Of a stretch of 31,213 nucleotides of DNA, positions 9,257 to 18,742 are shown one piece after another. Numbering within the stretch: position 1 is the first letter of the stretch; every line of letters begins with the position of its first letter. This DNA is from Chara braunii. Its lineage: Eukaryota > Streptophyta > Charophyceae > Charales > Characeae. The notes beneath the pieces were generated by a model. It worked only from the letters and a program-made list of their open reading frames with translations, was not told where the DNA came from and did not search any database. Where the stretch lies: positions 1,099,907 through 1,131,119 of the forward strand of contig BFEA01000181.1 in the NCBI GenBank assembly GCA_003427395.1, given 5' to 3'. The translations under genes and the position numbers were made by a program.

Positions 9257-9291
9257 TGACGGTTGCCTATCGTTGTCCCTGGTGGAACGAC
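9243..9291 (+). other. Hairpin enclosing the primer-binding site
   Basis: GTCGTT (9243-9248) and CCAGGGA (9250-9256) are complementary to TCCCTGG (9276-9282) and AACGAC (9286-9291). This gives a 13-bp stem with a 1-by-3 internal bulge and a 19-nt loop. Nearly the entire primer-binding site lies in the 5' arm. Confidence 0.65.
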
Positions 9292-9591
9292 ATCCGGGTA
9301 TTAGGATAAGGAAGAAATCAGGCATGAGTAGGAGATTTGAAGTGAATTCGTACGTAAGACTATATTAGGGTGGTAGGATTATAGTAACTATGCGGGGAAG
9401 CCCTTAGTGAAAGTAGACCTTGTGAATGTAGGTCTGGGAACGAAAGGGACGTGGGTGTCAGTGAAAGTCGGAAACGCCCAAGGGCTAAGTGGTTAGCTTG
9501 ATAGTCTTATGCTGGAGTGAGAGTGCTGAATAAAGTTGCCTTTGTACCTCGTCTTACTACAGGGAAGTTAAGTGAAGGACAGACTGCTAAA
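9257..9591 (+). other. Leader between primer-binding site and gag
   Basis: No ORF of note. A donor-like GTAAGA lies at 9354 (after TAC), and an acceptor-like CTTACTACAG ends at about 9561 just before gag. A leader intron or a donor for a spliced message is therefore possible. Both words are short and could be chance. Confidence 0.4.
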
Positions 9592-10646
9592 ATGACAGGC
9601 GGCATAGGCGACAGTTCAGGCAAGGTCCTGACCCTCGATGATCTCATCGAGGCGATGGACAAGTGGGAGAGAACGCCGAGGAGTGTCCCCAAAGTCGACA
9701 CCTTCCACTTCAATGGGGAACGAGTCTCTGAATGGCTGGACCTAGTGGAGCAAGCCTTGGTGGGAGTACCAGACGAGACGAAATTCAAACGCATCCTGCA
9801 GTATGTGCTCCATATGCACCATCCGGAAGTGCAGAAGGTGGTCGACGACGCTAACGGCGACTGGGCTAAATTTAAGGAAGGAATGCAGCGGAAGTATAGG
9901 TTGGGGGATGGACTGCTGACTATGGCGGGATATCAGAGGAGGCGCAGTGCGCCGTCTTCCTGGGACTGCTCACCGCATCTGAGACAGTTGAGCTAACAAG
10001 CCATGGGGGAGGAAATGCCAAACGTACCTGGGCCACCATTGACAGAGGGGTGGAGGTTGGAGGCCTCGACCAGGTCGAGCAGCACCAGGTGAGGCTGCAG
10101 AGGCAGAAACGGAAGGACAGGGATGCGGCTGGGTCGCCAGGAGTAAAGAAGATCATAACCGACCTATTAGCAGGGCTAGACCCGGTGATACAGCGGAAGG
10201 TGACGGCGGCAATCCAGGAAAAAGGCGAGGGGGCCGTGGTAGAGGAGGCTACCTAGGAAGGATGGGAAGAGGAGGAGCCGGTACCTCCACACCTTACGAA
10301 GGCGCAGCGTAAGCAGCGCAATCTAGCACAAGGCGGACAAGGGTCAGGAAAGGGCCAGGCGCCTCAAGTAGTGGTAGCGGCATCTCCGAGTTCGTCCGGG
10401 CCATCCAATAGTACGGGCCCGTTGCAAGCACCAGTGCCACCATTTGGGCACTGGCCGTGGCCCCTAATTAATACCTATGTACCCTGGGGTGGCCCCGCGT
10501 CGTCTGGCCAGGTAATACCCTATGCTGGGCCCCAGGCAAGTATGCCACCTCCGAGCTACCCCGCCGCCCAGACTCAGCCAGCGGTACCACCGACGCCAAC
10601 GCCCACACAAAGTTCACAAGGCAGTGTGGCGGTTGGTGGTAGTTAA
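9592..10646 (+). pseudogene. gag: gag, capsid region, frameshifted and interrupted by stops
   Basis: Gag polyprotein that would form the cytoplasmic virus-like particle. The ATG at 9592 has A at -3; the frame is open for 25 codons further upstream, but this start directly precedes the acidic start of the protein. Residues such as FHFNGERVSEWLDLVEQAL followed by FKRILQYVLHMHHPEVQK match the helical Retrotrans_gag core. At about 9936 the coding frame changes, and the protein resumes with EEAQCAVFLGLLTASE. The helix normally found between these parts is missing, so I infer a deletion of roughly 80 bp plus a frame change. An in-frame TAG lies at 10254 (ACC TAG GAA) and a TAA at 10644. The stretch between them is a Pro/Gln/Ser-rich linker. 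Downstream, the same frame carries the nucleocapsid. Confidence 0.8.
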
Positions 10647-10710
10647 GGCCAAGGGAACCAGGGGAATGGAGGAAGGGGCGGTGGACGAGGACGTGGCAGA
10701 AATGGCGGTG

Positions 10711-10800
10711 GCCGAGGGGGCCAATGGGGCAACCAAGGTGGCCGAGGGGGCCAATGGGGCAACCAAGGTGGCCAAGGGGGCCAATGGGGCAACCAAGGTG
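10711..10800 (+). repeat. Three tandem 30-bp units encoding an RGG/QWGNQ decapeptide
   Basis: Three almost identical 30-base units encode G(R/Q)GGQWGNQG, followed by a partial unit. The repeats lie just before the zinc knuckle of the nucleocapsid, where an RGG-type basic RNA-binding tail would be sensible. Unit number probably varies between copies of the element. Confidence 0.85.
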
Positions 10801-12571
10801 GCCAAGACAACCAAGGGAATCAAGGTGGTGGAAGGGTCCGTTTTGACTGGAGAAGTGCCATATGCCAGCACTGTGAGCAGCAGGGCCACTCTATTAGGTT
10901 TTGCAACATACGGAGAGAGGACGAGAGAAATGGACTGATTTATTCTAATATAGATGGGGACATTTACGACCAATTTGGAGATTTTATTGATAAGAAGGCT
11001 GGTGGAGTTAGGGCGGAGGCCCAACGAAGGTTGGCAGCACGACAGCCACCCCCTGCCACGTTCAGGCTATGGCAGGAGAAGGAGGAACTGCCAGTTGGAG
11101 TTGAGGAAGTAGGAAGTGACGAGGAAGTAACCCAGAGGCTACAGACCGGGGATGTAAGAGAGAAGCCCATAATCATCGAGTCAGACGATGAGGGTGACGA
11201 TGAAAAGGTAGGGCTGGCGGTAGTCCTGCTGAATAAGATGGAGGACTTATTGGACAAGGTGGGGAGATACCAACGGAAGTTGGTAGATCTCTGCGAGGGA
11301 GTGAAGGAATGGAGGGCTAACCTTCCCAAGGTCTTCCTTTATGACTCTGGTCCGGAATCCAGGCCATGGCGGCCCGGAGTGACCACTGTGGGGACGGGCC
11401 CGCGATCAAGGATGATGACTAGGCCCCCTACCCCGCAAGCTAGGCTGGCTCAGGCAGCCCGCACTCGAAGTCAAGCCAAGGCAAGTGCGAGTCAAGAACC
11501 TCCTCGGAAGGAACCAGAACCAGAAAAGAGGAAGGAAACTGTAGAGGTGGAGGATGATGATGATGATGAAGAGGAAGATGACCGGTTACGTCAGGAAGAA
11601 GATCAGAGGGCCGAACAGCGAGCCAAGAAAAGAGAAAGTCAGGGAGAGGCCGAACCGGTTATGCGAGACATACCACCAAAGAGGAAGAAGTATGCGGTCC
11701 GGCTAGAGGAAGGATTTAATGTAGAGCGAGTAATTGACAGGCTGCTTGAGGGCCATAATGATTTAATGACCCTCAAGGAGATCCTGGCGTCCGCACCAAG
11801 GCTCCGAAATGAACTGAAGGGTAGGTTGTCAAGGCAGCTGGTACCAAATGTTCACCTCAGCGTGATCCTGCCCAAGGAGATGGAATGGGCAGAGCTTGGG
11901 ATAAAAATGGATTGGAAGTGTGTGGCTTGTGGCGTGGTGGACCTAGCGGTGAAAGGCTCTAAGTGCACGGCCATGGTAGATACAGGGGCCGAAATGAACA
12001 TTATCCGGGAGGCTGATGCCGTCAGATTTGGACTGGAGATAGACCGCTCGGACTGCGGCATCCTGCACGGGGCCAACAACAAGGGTGTGTTTTGTGGAAT
12101 AGCCTCGAATGTGCTATTGGAGATTGGCAGGGTGAAAGCGCGGCCCTGTTTCTTTGTGATGCCTGATGTAGACCACAGTATCCTCCTGGGGAGGTCCTTC
12201 CTATGCAGGACAGAGACCTTGATGTATAATAAGCATGATGGGTCATTAATATTGATTTTATGTGATCCAACATGCAGGAATTACGAAGTGATTACCTGCC
12301 GGAACACTGGGCCAAGGAGCCTCAGGAACAGGCCAAACCCTGGCTCTTTCACGATTGAGGAGTCAGAAGACGCACATCAGAGGCTTATGGCAGAGCCCGA
12401 GGATGAAGTAGAAGGTGAAGCCTTCTCGCTCAGCCTGTCGGATGTGGGAAAGGCCATGGATATAGTGGCCACACAAGAGATGGTCGATCCGGATGCCATT
12501 CAGGCGCTGAGGGAGCAGGTTCTAAAGTATCCCCAGATAGGGGAAATGAAGTTGGTCTACCGGCTTCCTAA

Positions 12572-12578
12572 GGGGGGA
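12572..12578 (+). promoter_or_regulatory. Candidate -1 frameshift heptamer GGGGGGA
   Basis: In the protease frame the heptamer reads as G GGG GGA, the X XXY YYZ layout of -1 slippery sites. The RT frame (-1 relative to protease) opens exactly here, right after its TAA at 12569-12571. I could not place a downstream pseudoknot. A simple indel near 12640 would explain the frame change equally well. Confidence 0.35.
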
Positions 12579-13816
12579 ATGGATCCGGCGATGGCGCAGG
12601 CACAGGCACGAGCGGCAAGTCAGCATGTTTTAGGGGCCAGCTCAAGCAGGGTGTCCGAAGGCGGTACAAAACGATAGACAAAAAGTGCCGTCCAGTTCCC
12701 GTTCTGGTTACCGAGGACGAGGAGGTGTACTACGAACGTGAGCGAGCGTTGATACGGCGGATGAGGGAAAGCCCGTCAGAAGGGCCATGTCGTATCAATG
12801 AGGAGAACGAAGGAAAGTTGATAGTGGGAGAACCGGACTTCCTACTACCTCGGGAAAGAGCCCTGATGGTGGAGCTGATGAAGAAAAGACATCGCGCCTA
12901 TGCGTTCAGCGACGAGGAGCATGGCAGGTTGGATGTGGACAAGATTCCAATGATCCGCATTCATACCGTGCCGCACGAGCCATGGAATCTAAGAGGGGCG
13001 CGATACCCAGATCCGGACGAAGAGAAGAAGGTAGTGGACTACCTCGATGGCAAAATACGTACGCACGTCGCCGACTACTCAAGCGGACCCTCCGCATCCC
13101 CGTGTTTTTGCTTTATTAAGCCTAATGGGACACTAAGCTGGGTACAGGACTTGCAGAGACTGAATGCGATGACCGTGCGGGATGCAGGTGGGCTACCAAA
13201 TGCTGATGCACTGTCGGAGTCGTGCGCTGGGAGGCCGATAATTTCACTTATTGACCTCTATTCCGGATATAACCAATTTCTGGTCTACCCGCCGGACCGA
13301 ACAGTGACAGCTATGCACACGCCTCGGGGGCTTATCCACATGAATGTGGCTCCACAAGGGTGGACGAATGCGGTGGCGATGGTCCAGAGGAATATGATCC
13401 GGGTCATGCAGACAGTTAGTCCACACATCACGCATCCTTACATCGATGACCTGGCAGTGAAAGGGCTGCAAAAAAGGGAAGACGATGAGGTCCTGCCTGG
13501 AGTAAGGCGGTTTGTTTGGAGGCACGTTCAGGACCTTGATAAAGTCTTGGGCTTGCTTGAGGAGTACAACCTTACGGTCAGTGGGCCTAAGTCTAAGCAC
13601 TGTATGAGGCAAGCGACTATCTTGGGGTTCGTTTGTAATGAGAACGGTCGGCGGTCGGATGTTAAGAAGACGGATAAGATAGTTGAGTGGTCGGTGTCAT
13701 TCCGTTCTGTAACAGATGTAAGGAGCTTCTTAGGTACGTGTGGGTTCTGGAGGTCCTTCGTCAAGAACTTTGCGGCAAAGACAGAGCAATTAAGGAAGCT
13801 GGTCCGGCAAGATTAG
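12572..13816 (+). pseudogene. Reverse transcriptase of the pol polyprotein
   Basis: RNA- and DNA-dependent DNA polymerase of the element. A GTG at 12725 or an upstream fusion can supply the N-terminus; no ATG start is expected because it belongs to a polyprotein. Motif A is LIDLYSGYNQF with the catalytic Asp at 13253-13255. The motif B region is APQGWTNAVAMVQRNM. Motif C is YIDD at 13439-13450, in HPYIDDLAV. The connection to RNase H includes the usual LGF and SFLGTCGFWRSFVKNF segments. The frame is closed by TAG at 13814, where related proteins typically have a residue such as Gln before KWTW. The fold appears complete and the catalytic Asp residues are present, so inactivation seems limited to the stop codon. 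Confidence 0.9.
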
Positions 13817-14518
13817 AAGTGGACCTGGGGTGAGGATCAGGAAGAGGATTTGGCCAACATGAAAGAGGAGTTCCGGGAAGGAGGATTGGTGTTGGGAGCG
13901 CCCGATTATGACGCTACGGAGACGAGACCATTCATTATGGAGACCGATGCAGGACCGACGGCCTTGGGTGGAGTTCTAATCCAAGCAGACATCAAGGGGA
14001 AGGAGAGGCCGTTGCACTTTGAGAGTCGCACGTTGTGTACGTCAAAAAGAGACTACTCTCAATTCAAGCGGGAAACCCTCGCTGTCCTTCATTGCCTGCG
14101 GATTTTTCGAAACTACATCTTCGGCAGGAGGTTCATCTTAAGGGTAGACTCAATGGCTCTGGCTTTCTCCCTCAGGAATTATGTTCCGTCCGATCCAACA
14201 GTTGCCAGGTGGTTGACATACATCTGGATGTTCAACTTTGAGTTGGAACGGATCCCAGGGAACAAGAACAGGGCAGATGGGCTAAGTCGCATCAACTGGG
14301 ATAGGCGGGACGGGGAAGCTGTAGAGGATACGCCCCCTGTTAATGGCTTTCTGGACCAGGACGAGGACATCCGCTTCCACATCAATAAGTGGTCCCCACG
14401 AGTCCCCAGCTGTGTTGGCCATCCTATCTGGCACGCGCCTAAGGGGTATGAGCGGAAGGCTGAGTTGGTGCTCAAGCTTTTCGAAGAGGAGGATCCCTGG
14501 GGCAGTAAGGACGTCTAA
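13817..14518 (+). pseudogene. RNase H domain of pol
   Basis: Continues in the RT frame after the TAG at 13814. It would degrade the RNA strand of RNA-DNA hybrids during reverse transcription. Catalytic residues visible in order: Asp in METDAGPTALGG (13946-13948), Glu in FKRETLAVLHCL, Asp in RVDSMALAF, and Asp in NRADGLSRINW. The IFRNYIFGRRF segment is also typical of Gypsy RNase H. A TAA at 14516 closes the frame, and the frame then continues directly into the integrase linker. No second (archaeal-type) RNase H of the Tat kind is visible. Confidence 0.88.
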
Positions 14519-16029
14519 TGGATGACCAAGTTGGCACTTGCAGGTAGCCATTGTATGGTGGATGAGGTACTGACGATAGAGGAGGGCCCGGATAAAGTAA
14601 AACATCACGAGGAATCAATGGGAGGGATGTACCTCCTTGTCAATGCGCTTCTGCAGGAGTCCCTTGATCTGGAAAGCTCACTAAACCCAGCCGAAGGAAG
14701 AGATACTGTGTTGGAGAGCCAGGATGACGAGTTTGAAGAGGGAGAGATCAAGGAGGCATTCCGCGCAGAGGAGTATGAAGGGATTTACCTAGAGCTGGGA
14801 CTTCTCTTATCCTGCGAGATGCGTGATAGAGACGCAAGCCATAGGGCGCAGATGATGAGGGATCGCTACCTAGTAAGGGACGGTCATCTCTTCGTAAGAA
14901 GAAAGGTAGGAAACCCCAGGCGGGTGGTATGTGGTCGCAACCGTCAGATCGACGTCATAGCAGCGCTTCACGATGGCATTGCAGGCGGACACCGGGGAGT
15001 TACTGCCACATATGCCAAAATAAGTGAGCTATACTACTGGGACGGGATGATGGAGATGGTTGGGAAATTCTACCGTTCCTGTGTGCCGTGCCAAGAGCAG
15101 ACTCGTCTAAGGCCAGGAGAGCTACTGCATCCAAGGCTGGAGAGAGAGGTCGGGACCGTAGTACACCTCGACTTATTGCTCATGCCCCTTGGAGATTATG
15201 GCTACAACTATATCTTTGATGCGCGCGACAACCTATCTGGCTTCGTAGATGGACGGGCAATCCGTACGAAGACTGGGCCAGTTCTGGTCAGCTGCATCGA
15301 GGAGTATTACCTACGCTACCCGTTCGTTAGGGAATTCATAATGGACAGGGGGTCGGAGTTCACCTGTCAGGAGGTGCAAGAGCTGCTATCAAGATATGAG
15401 GTAGTGGCTAACTACACCACGGCCGCCCACCCACAGGCAAATGCTCTGGTGGAAAGAGGTCATAGTACCATTACGGCTCTACTAGCAAAATGGACCGAAG
15501 GTAAGCCCAGCCAGTGGCCGAGGTATCTGAGGGCCGCCTTCTTCGTTGAGAACATCACAGTAAAAAGGACCACTAAGTACGCGCCGGCCACACTGTGGTA
15601 TGGAAGACATGCTACCTTTCCAATCGAGAGCTTCCTAAAGACTTTGAGGCATCAGGACTTGGAGGTAAATCTGTCTTTCGAAGAATTGCTCGATATTCGA
15701 GCTCGGCAGGTGGGCGCGATTGAGGAAAGGGTCCAAGAGGCATCCGGCCAGGTAGAGAGGATCCGTATGGACGATAAGGCTCGCTGGGACCAGTCGGCTC
15801 GTGTAAGAAAGGTACCCTTGGTAATTGGGGACGTCGTGCTCTTGTATGATTCATCCCTGGAAAAACAATGGTCCAGGAAACTGGACAATAGGTGGTTGGG
15901 TCCTATCGGATCGTGCGATGCGGAGAGTTCGGCGCATACCAGATCGAGGAGCTGAATGGAACAGAGTGGAAAAACTGGGTGTTAGGAACGAGGTTGAAGA
16001 AATTTGTGGCCAGAGAAGAGGTGAGATAG
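14519..16029 (+). pseudogene. Integrase of pol, with frameshifted GPY-type C-terminus
   Basis: Inserts the cDNA copy into nuclear DNA. An acidic linker is followed by the HHCC zinc-binding domain (ALHDGIAGGHRG ... SCVPCQEQ). The catalytic core has Asp in VHLDLLLMPLG (15170-15172), Asp in IMDRGSEF (15344-15346) and Glu in NALVERGH (15452-15454), with exactly 35 residues between the last two: D,D35E. The tail has GDVVLLYDS and RWLGP, after which the frame breaks near 15907. The frame beginning there gives the expected continuation, including FGAYQIEELNG, and ends at TAG 16027-16029. The uncorrected frame ends at 15955 after unrelated residues. No chromodomain follows. Confidence 0.9.
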
Positions 16030-16129
16030 GCAACCCTGTCCCCTTAGAATGGAATAGATGGGTTTGTAGATTAGAAGGATTGCTTGGGGGCATGTGCTTG
16101 GTTTGGCCTGAGTGTGTCTCTTCGTCGCC

Positions 16130-16192
16130 TGCTTGCTTACCCCGGCTCGTGCCTGTTGTCTCCTTCGCCTGTTGTGCAGGACTGACTTGCAG
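16130..16192 (+). promoter_or_regulatory. Splice-acceptor-like sequence before the extra ORF
   Basis: A pyrimidine-rich stretch from about 16117 to 16175 ends in TTGTGCAG at 16172-16179, with a second CAG at 16190-16192 two bases before the ATG at 16195. CTTAC at 16136-16140 fits the loose YTNAY branch-point pattern. The position suits a spliced subgenomic message for the downstream ORF; a candidate donor is GTAAGA at 9354. Not proven by sequence alone. Confidence 0.45.
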
Positions 16193-16194
16193 CC

Positions 16195-18742
16195 ATGCCA
16201 AGAGGAGGGAGGGGGACACGGCCACCACGACGGCCAGCGGGAGCATCAGGAGGACATGCACGGCATGGGCCTTACCGTCGAGCAAGCACTCCAGTATATA
16301 ACGATGGGGATATCGAGTTATTCATGGACGAGTTTTGGGGCCACGCTGACCATATGGGGTGGACCGTGACTCGGACGATCGAGAGGTTGAGGGGAGTTGG
16401 CAGGTTTATGGAGCCCATCGCACAGATTCGCAGGGAGGCTCGAACGAGGTTGGAAGTGGAGGCGCGGATGCAGGAACTGCGGCCGTCGCCTGTGGGGCCT
16501 GATGGCAGACCTATTCGGCTAGAGATTGGGAATGCAGAGGAGTTCATCCCAGCATTCGAGCAATTCATGCAGAACCAGGGAATACCGCGAAGCGAGTCGA
16601 TGACGACGTTACCCCTGTGGACCCGAAAGGCGGAAAGACCTTTGGCCAGACAGATCAGGGACATAGCCCGAGATTGGGATGGTTGTAGAGCGCACTTGAG
16701 GGCGGCATTCCGGCAGCCAGAACCACCTTGGCCTAGAGTCGAAAGGCGCCTCAGGAGCGGCAGGCAGAGGGAACCTGAGCCCGCTGAGGACCGAACCTCG
16801 CGGAGAGGTCGGAAGGCGCTCGCTAGGCGGGAAGAGGAGGACGTGCCTGAGGCAGAACGACAGGAGGAGCACCCCGAGGGTGGACTGGGGCCAGTAGAGT
16901 TCCACCGCTATACCGGAGGAGGACTGGGGGAAGCGCCACAACATATACAGGAAGAGATACCGGTCGTTGAAGGGTCATTGCAAGAGTTAGAGGCACATCT
17001 GGACGCTGCCCAGTGGAGAGAGTTGCCGATGAGTGAGGTGCGCATTGAGGCCATCGCGGAAGTACCGCAAGAGGACGTTCCAGACCCTGAACAAGAGGAG
17101 GGGCCGAGTGCTATGAAAGACCGGATTGGGGATGAGATCATAGAAGTTGAGGAAGACACTCCCCCTCAGGGGCCAGCCGTGGGGCTGAGGCTCGGTAGTC
17201 CACTCGAGAGCCCGCCAGATACGAGGAAGAAAGTACAAAGGGAGGAAGTCTCGATCTCGGTGCCAGAGACAGCCCTATCGCCGACAGGAATGGAGGCAAG
17301 TGAGGCGGAGGGGGCCAGTCTGAGGAGGGAGGCAGACAGTCTGATTGATAGTCATCTGGCCGCCCACGCTCTGGAGCAGCCTAATCTGGAAGAGGTCATA
17401 CCTGTGGAGTCACCCCGGGAACCAGGTCAGGCCGAGAGAGAGGTGGAAACGGGGATCCCAGGGGAAGTCGAACAACGCACGGTAGAGGAAGTACCAGCGA
17501 AAGAAACGGCTGAGGAGAAGCGGGCTAGAGTGGCGAGACGTTGGGAGGAAATCCGGCAGGAGGGGCAAAGATTGGAAGCAGCAGGGGTACTCCCAAGTCC
17601 GCCACCGCACTATAAACCATATGGGCTCCGGGAGATGTGGGAAGAATTTCTTGCTCGTCATGGCGAAGGGTTGACGACCCCAGGCAAGGCAGAGGTCGAA
17701 ACCTCACAGAGAGTTGATGAGTATTTGGATCAGGGGATTCGCTCCATATCCAAGACCTCCTTCGACATGTATATGATGTTGGAGGCAGATCTGAGAAGGA
17801 AGGAACTGAAGGAAGCAGGGTTGGAGTCACGGTTGGGGACCATTGAGGCGGAAGTCCGTGAGCTCAGGGCTCTGGTGGCTAACCAGGCCGCCACCATCCC
17901 GGAAGTGAAGCAGCAACTCCATGGCAGCAGGGATGGGGCGGAGAGTAGCAGGCCAGGAGAGCAGAGTCAGCCAAGACATGGCGTATCAGAGCAACCAGCT
18001 GTGGTTGAGCCTCAGCAAGAGGCACCTATGGGAAGGATCATTTTGGAGCCTGGGGAGGCAGAGGCCAAGAGGAAGGCTGAGAGGGAAGCCTTCGAATTCA
18101 GAGTCCCTACGGAGCTTGCGGTGCTACCCACGATGGCTGCAGGCCCTGCCATGCCACCGTCGCTTGAGGAAAGACTGCCCTCGGCCAGTGATGAGCCCCT
18201 CCAAGGCTCGACAGGAATCCATGGACGTGCTGCTGGAGGCAGTCCACACTATGCAGGAGGATGCGAGCTTGTTTTCACCAGAGTCCAAGTTGGAAGAGCC
18301 CCTGGAGAGCGAGATGGGAGGTGCAATGGAGGGCATCATCGCAGGCAGGCCCCAGAGGTTGGATACTCCTGACTATGAGCCAGAGGGAGCAAGGGCGCAA
18401 CCAGGGCCCAGTCCGCGAGAGTCGGAGGAAGGATCTGAGAGACCCAGAGATGTGCCTCAGTGCCATGAGTTGGACGAAGAGGCTAGGGAAACCCCACCGC
18501 CAGCAGGGCCCCAGCGGAAGAAGAAAAGGCCTAGGAAGTCTTTTGACTCGACCTGCTTCCATTGTACGAAAGAAGAGCACATGGCATTGTATTGCCTCAA
18601 ATTCCTAAAGGACAAGGCAGACGGGAAGGTCTCGGAGTATGATGGGAAGATGTATGATAGGAAGGGTAGAGTGGTGGAACGAGTTGTAGATGGGGGTAGA
18701 GCTCAGTTGTACAGGCAGAACCAGGAGGAGATGAGTGAGTAG
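16195..18742 (+). pseudogene. Extra ORF downstream of integrase, zinc-knuckle (gag-like) protein
   Basis: I do not recognise a named family with certainty. The ATG at 16195 sits in GCCATGC with G at -3. The first frame (to 18372, 725 codons) begins with a basic Arg/Gly-rich tail. A compact domain follows, with segments such as DIELFMDEFWGHADHMGW and FIPAFEQFMQNQGI, then ARQIRDIARDWDGCRAHL, which reads like a helical assembly domain. A long Glu-rich middle and a coiled-coil-like segment (LESRLGTIEAEVRELRALV) come next. Near 18200 the frame changes. The second frame, to TAG 18740-18742, carries a basic KKKRPRKSF patch and a CCHC knuckle, CFHCTKEEHMALYC (18554-18595). There is no signal peptide or membrane segment, so an env-type protein is unlikely. 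A second nucleic-acid-binding, Gag-like protein fits better. Defective here by one frameshift. Confidence 0.75.

Larger units (their letters stand above)
10647..12677 (+). pseudogene. Gag nucleocapsid and retropepsin segment
   Basis: An open frame that continues gag after the TAA at 10644. Domains in order: a Gly/Arg/Gln/Asn-rich segment with three decapeptide repeats (10711-10800); a CCHC zinc knuckle CQHCEQQGHSIRFC (10863-10904) for RNA binding; a charged linker with an Asp/Glu run near 11550-11580 and a basic PPKRKK patch; then an aspartic protease. The protease has catalytic DTGA at 11979-11990 and the closing ILLGRSFL motif near 12178-12204, as in retropepsins that cleave the polyprotein. 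The frame ends at TAG 12675-12677, overlapping the RT frame by about 105 bases. That overlap follows a GGGGGGA heptamer, so RT could be reached by a -1 shift. The segment itself is uninterrupted. Confidence 0.85.

Noticed and set aside
10254-10256. Programmed readthrough of TAG within gag
   Set aside because: A second stop (10644) and a frameshift (about 9936) in the same gene make ordinary decay the simpler explanation.
13817-14518. Second RNase H domain of the Tat/Ogre type
   Set aside because: Only one set of catalytic Asp/Glu/Asp/Asp motifs is visible in this segment and none in the linker to integrase.
15955-16195. Chromodomain after integrase
   Set aside because: The tail ends shortly after the GPY-type module in either frame; no aromatic-cage chromodomain pattern follows.
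16195-18742. Envelope-like protein, as in Athila-type elements
   Set aside because: No signal peptide, transmembrane helix or Cys-rich ectodomain is visible. Instead there are basic, coiled-coil and zinc-knuckle features.
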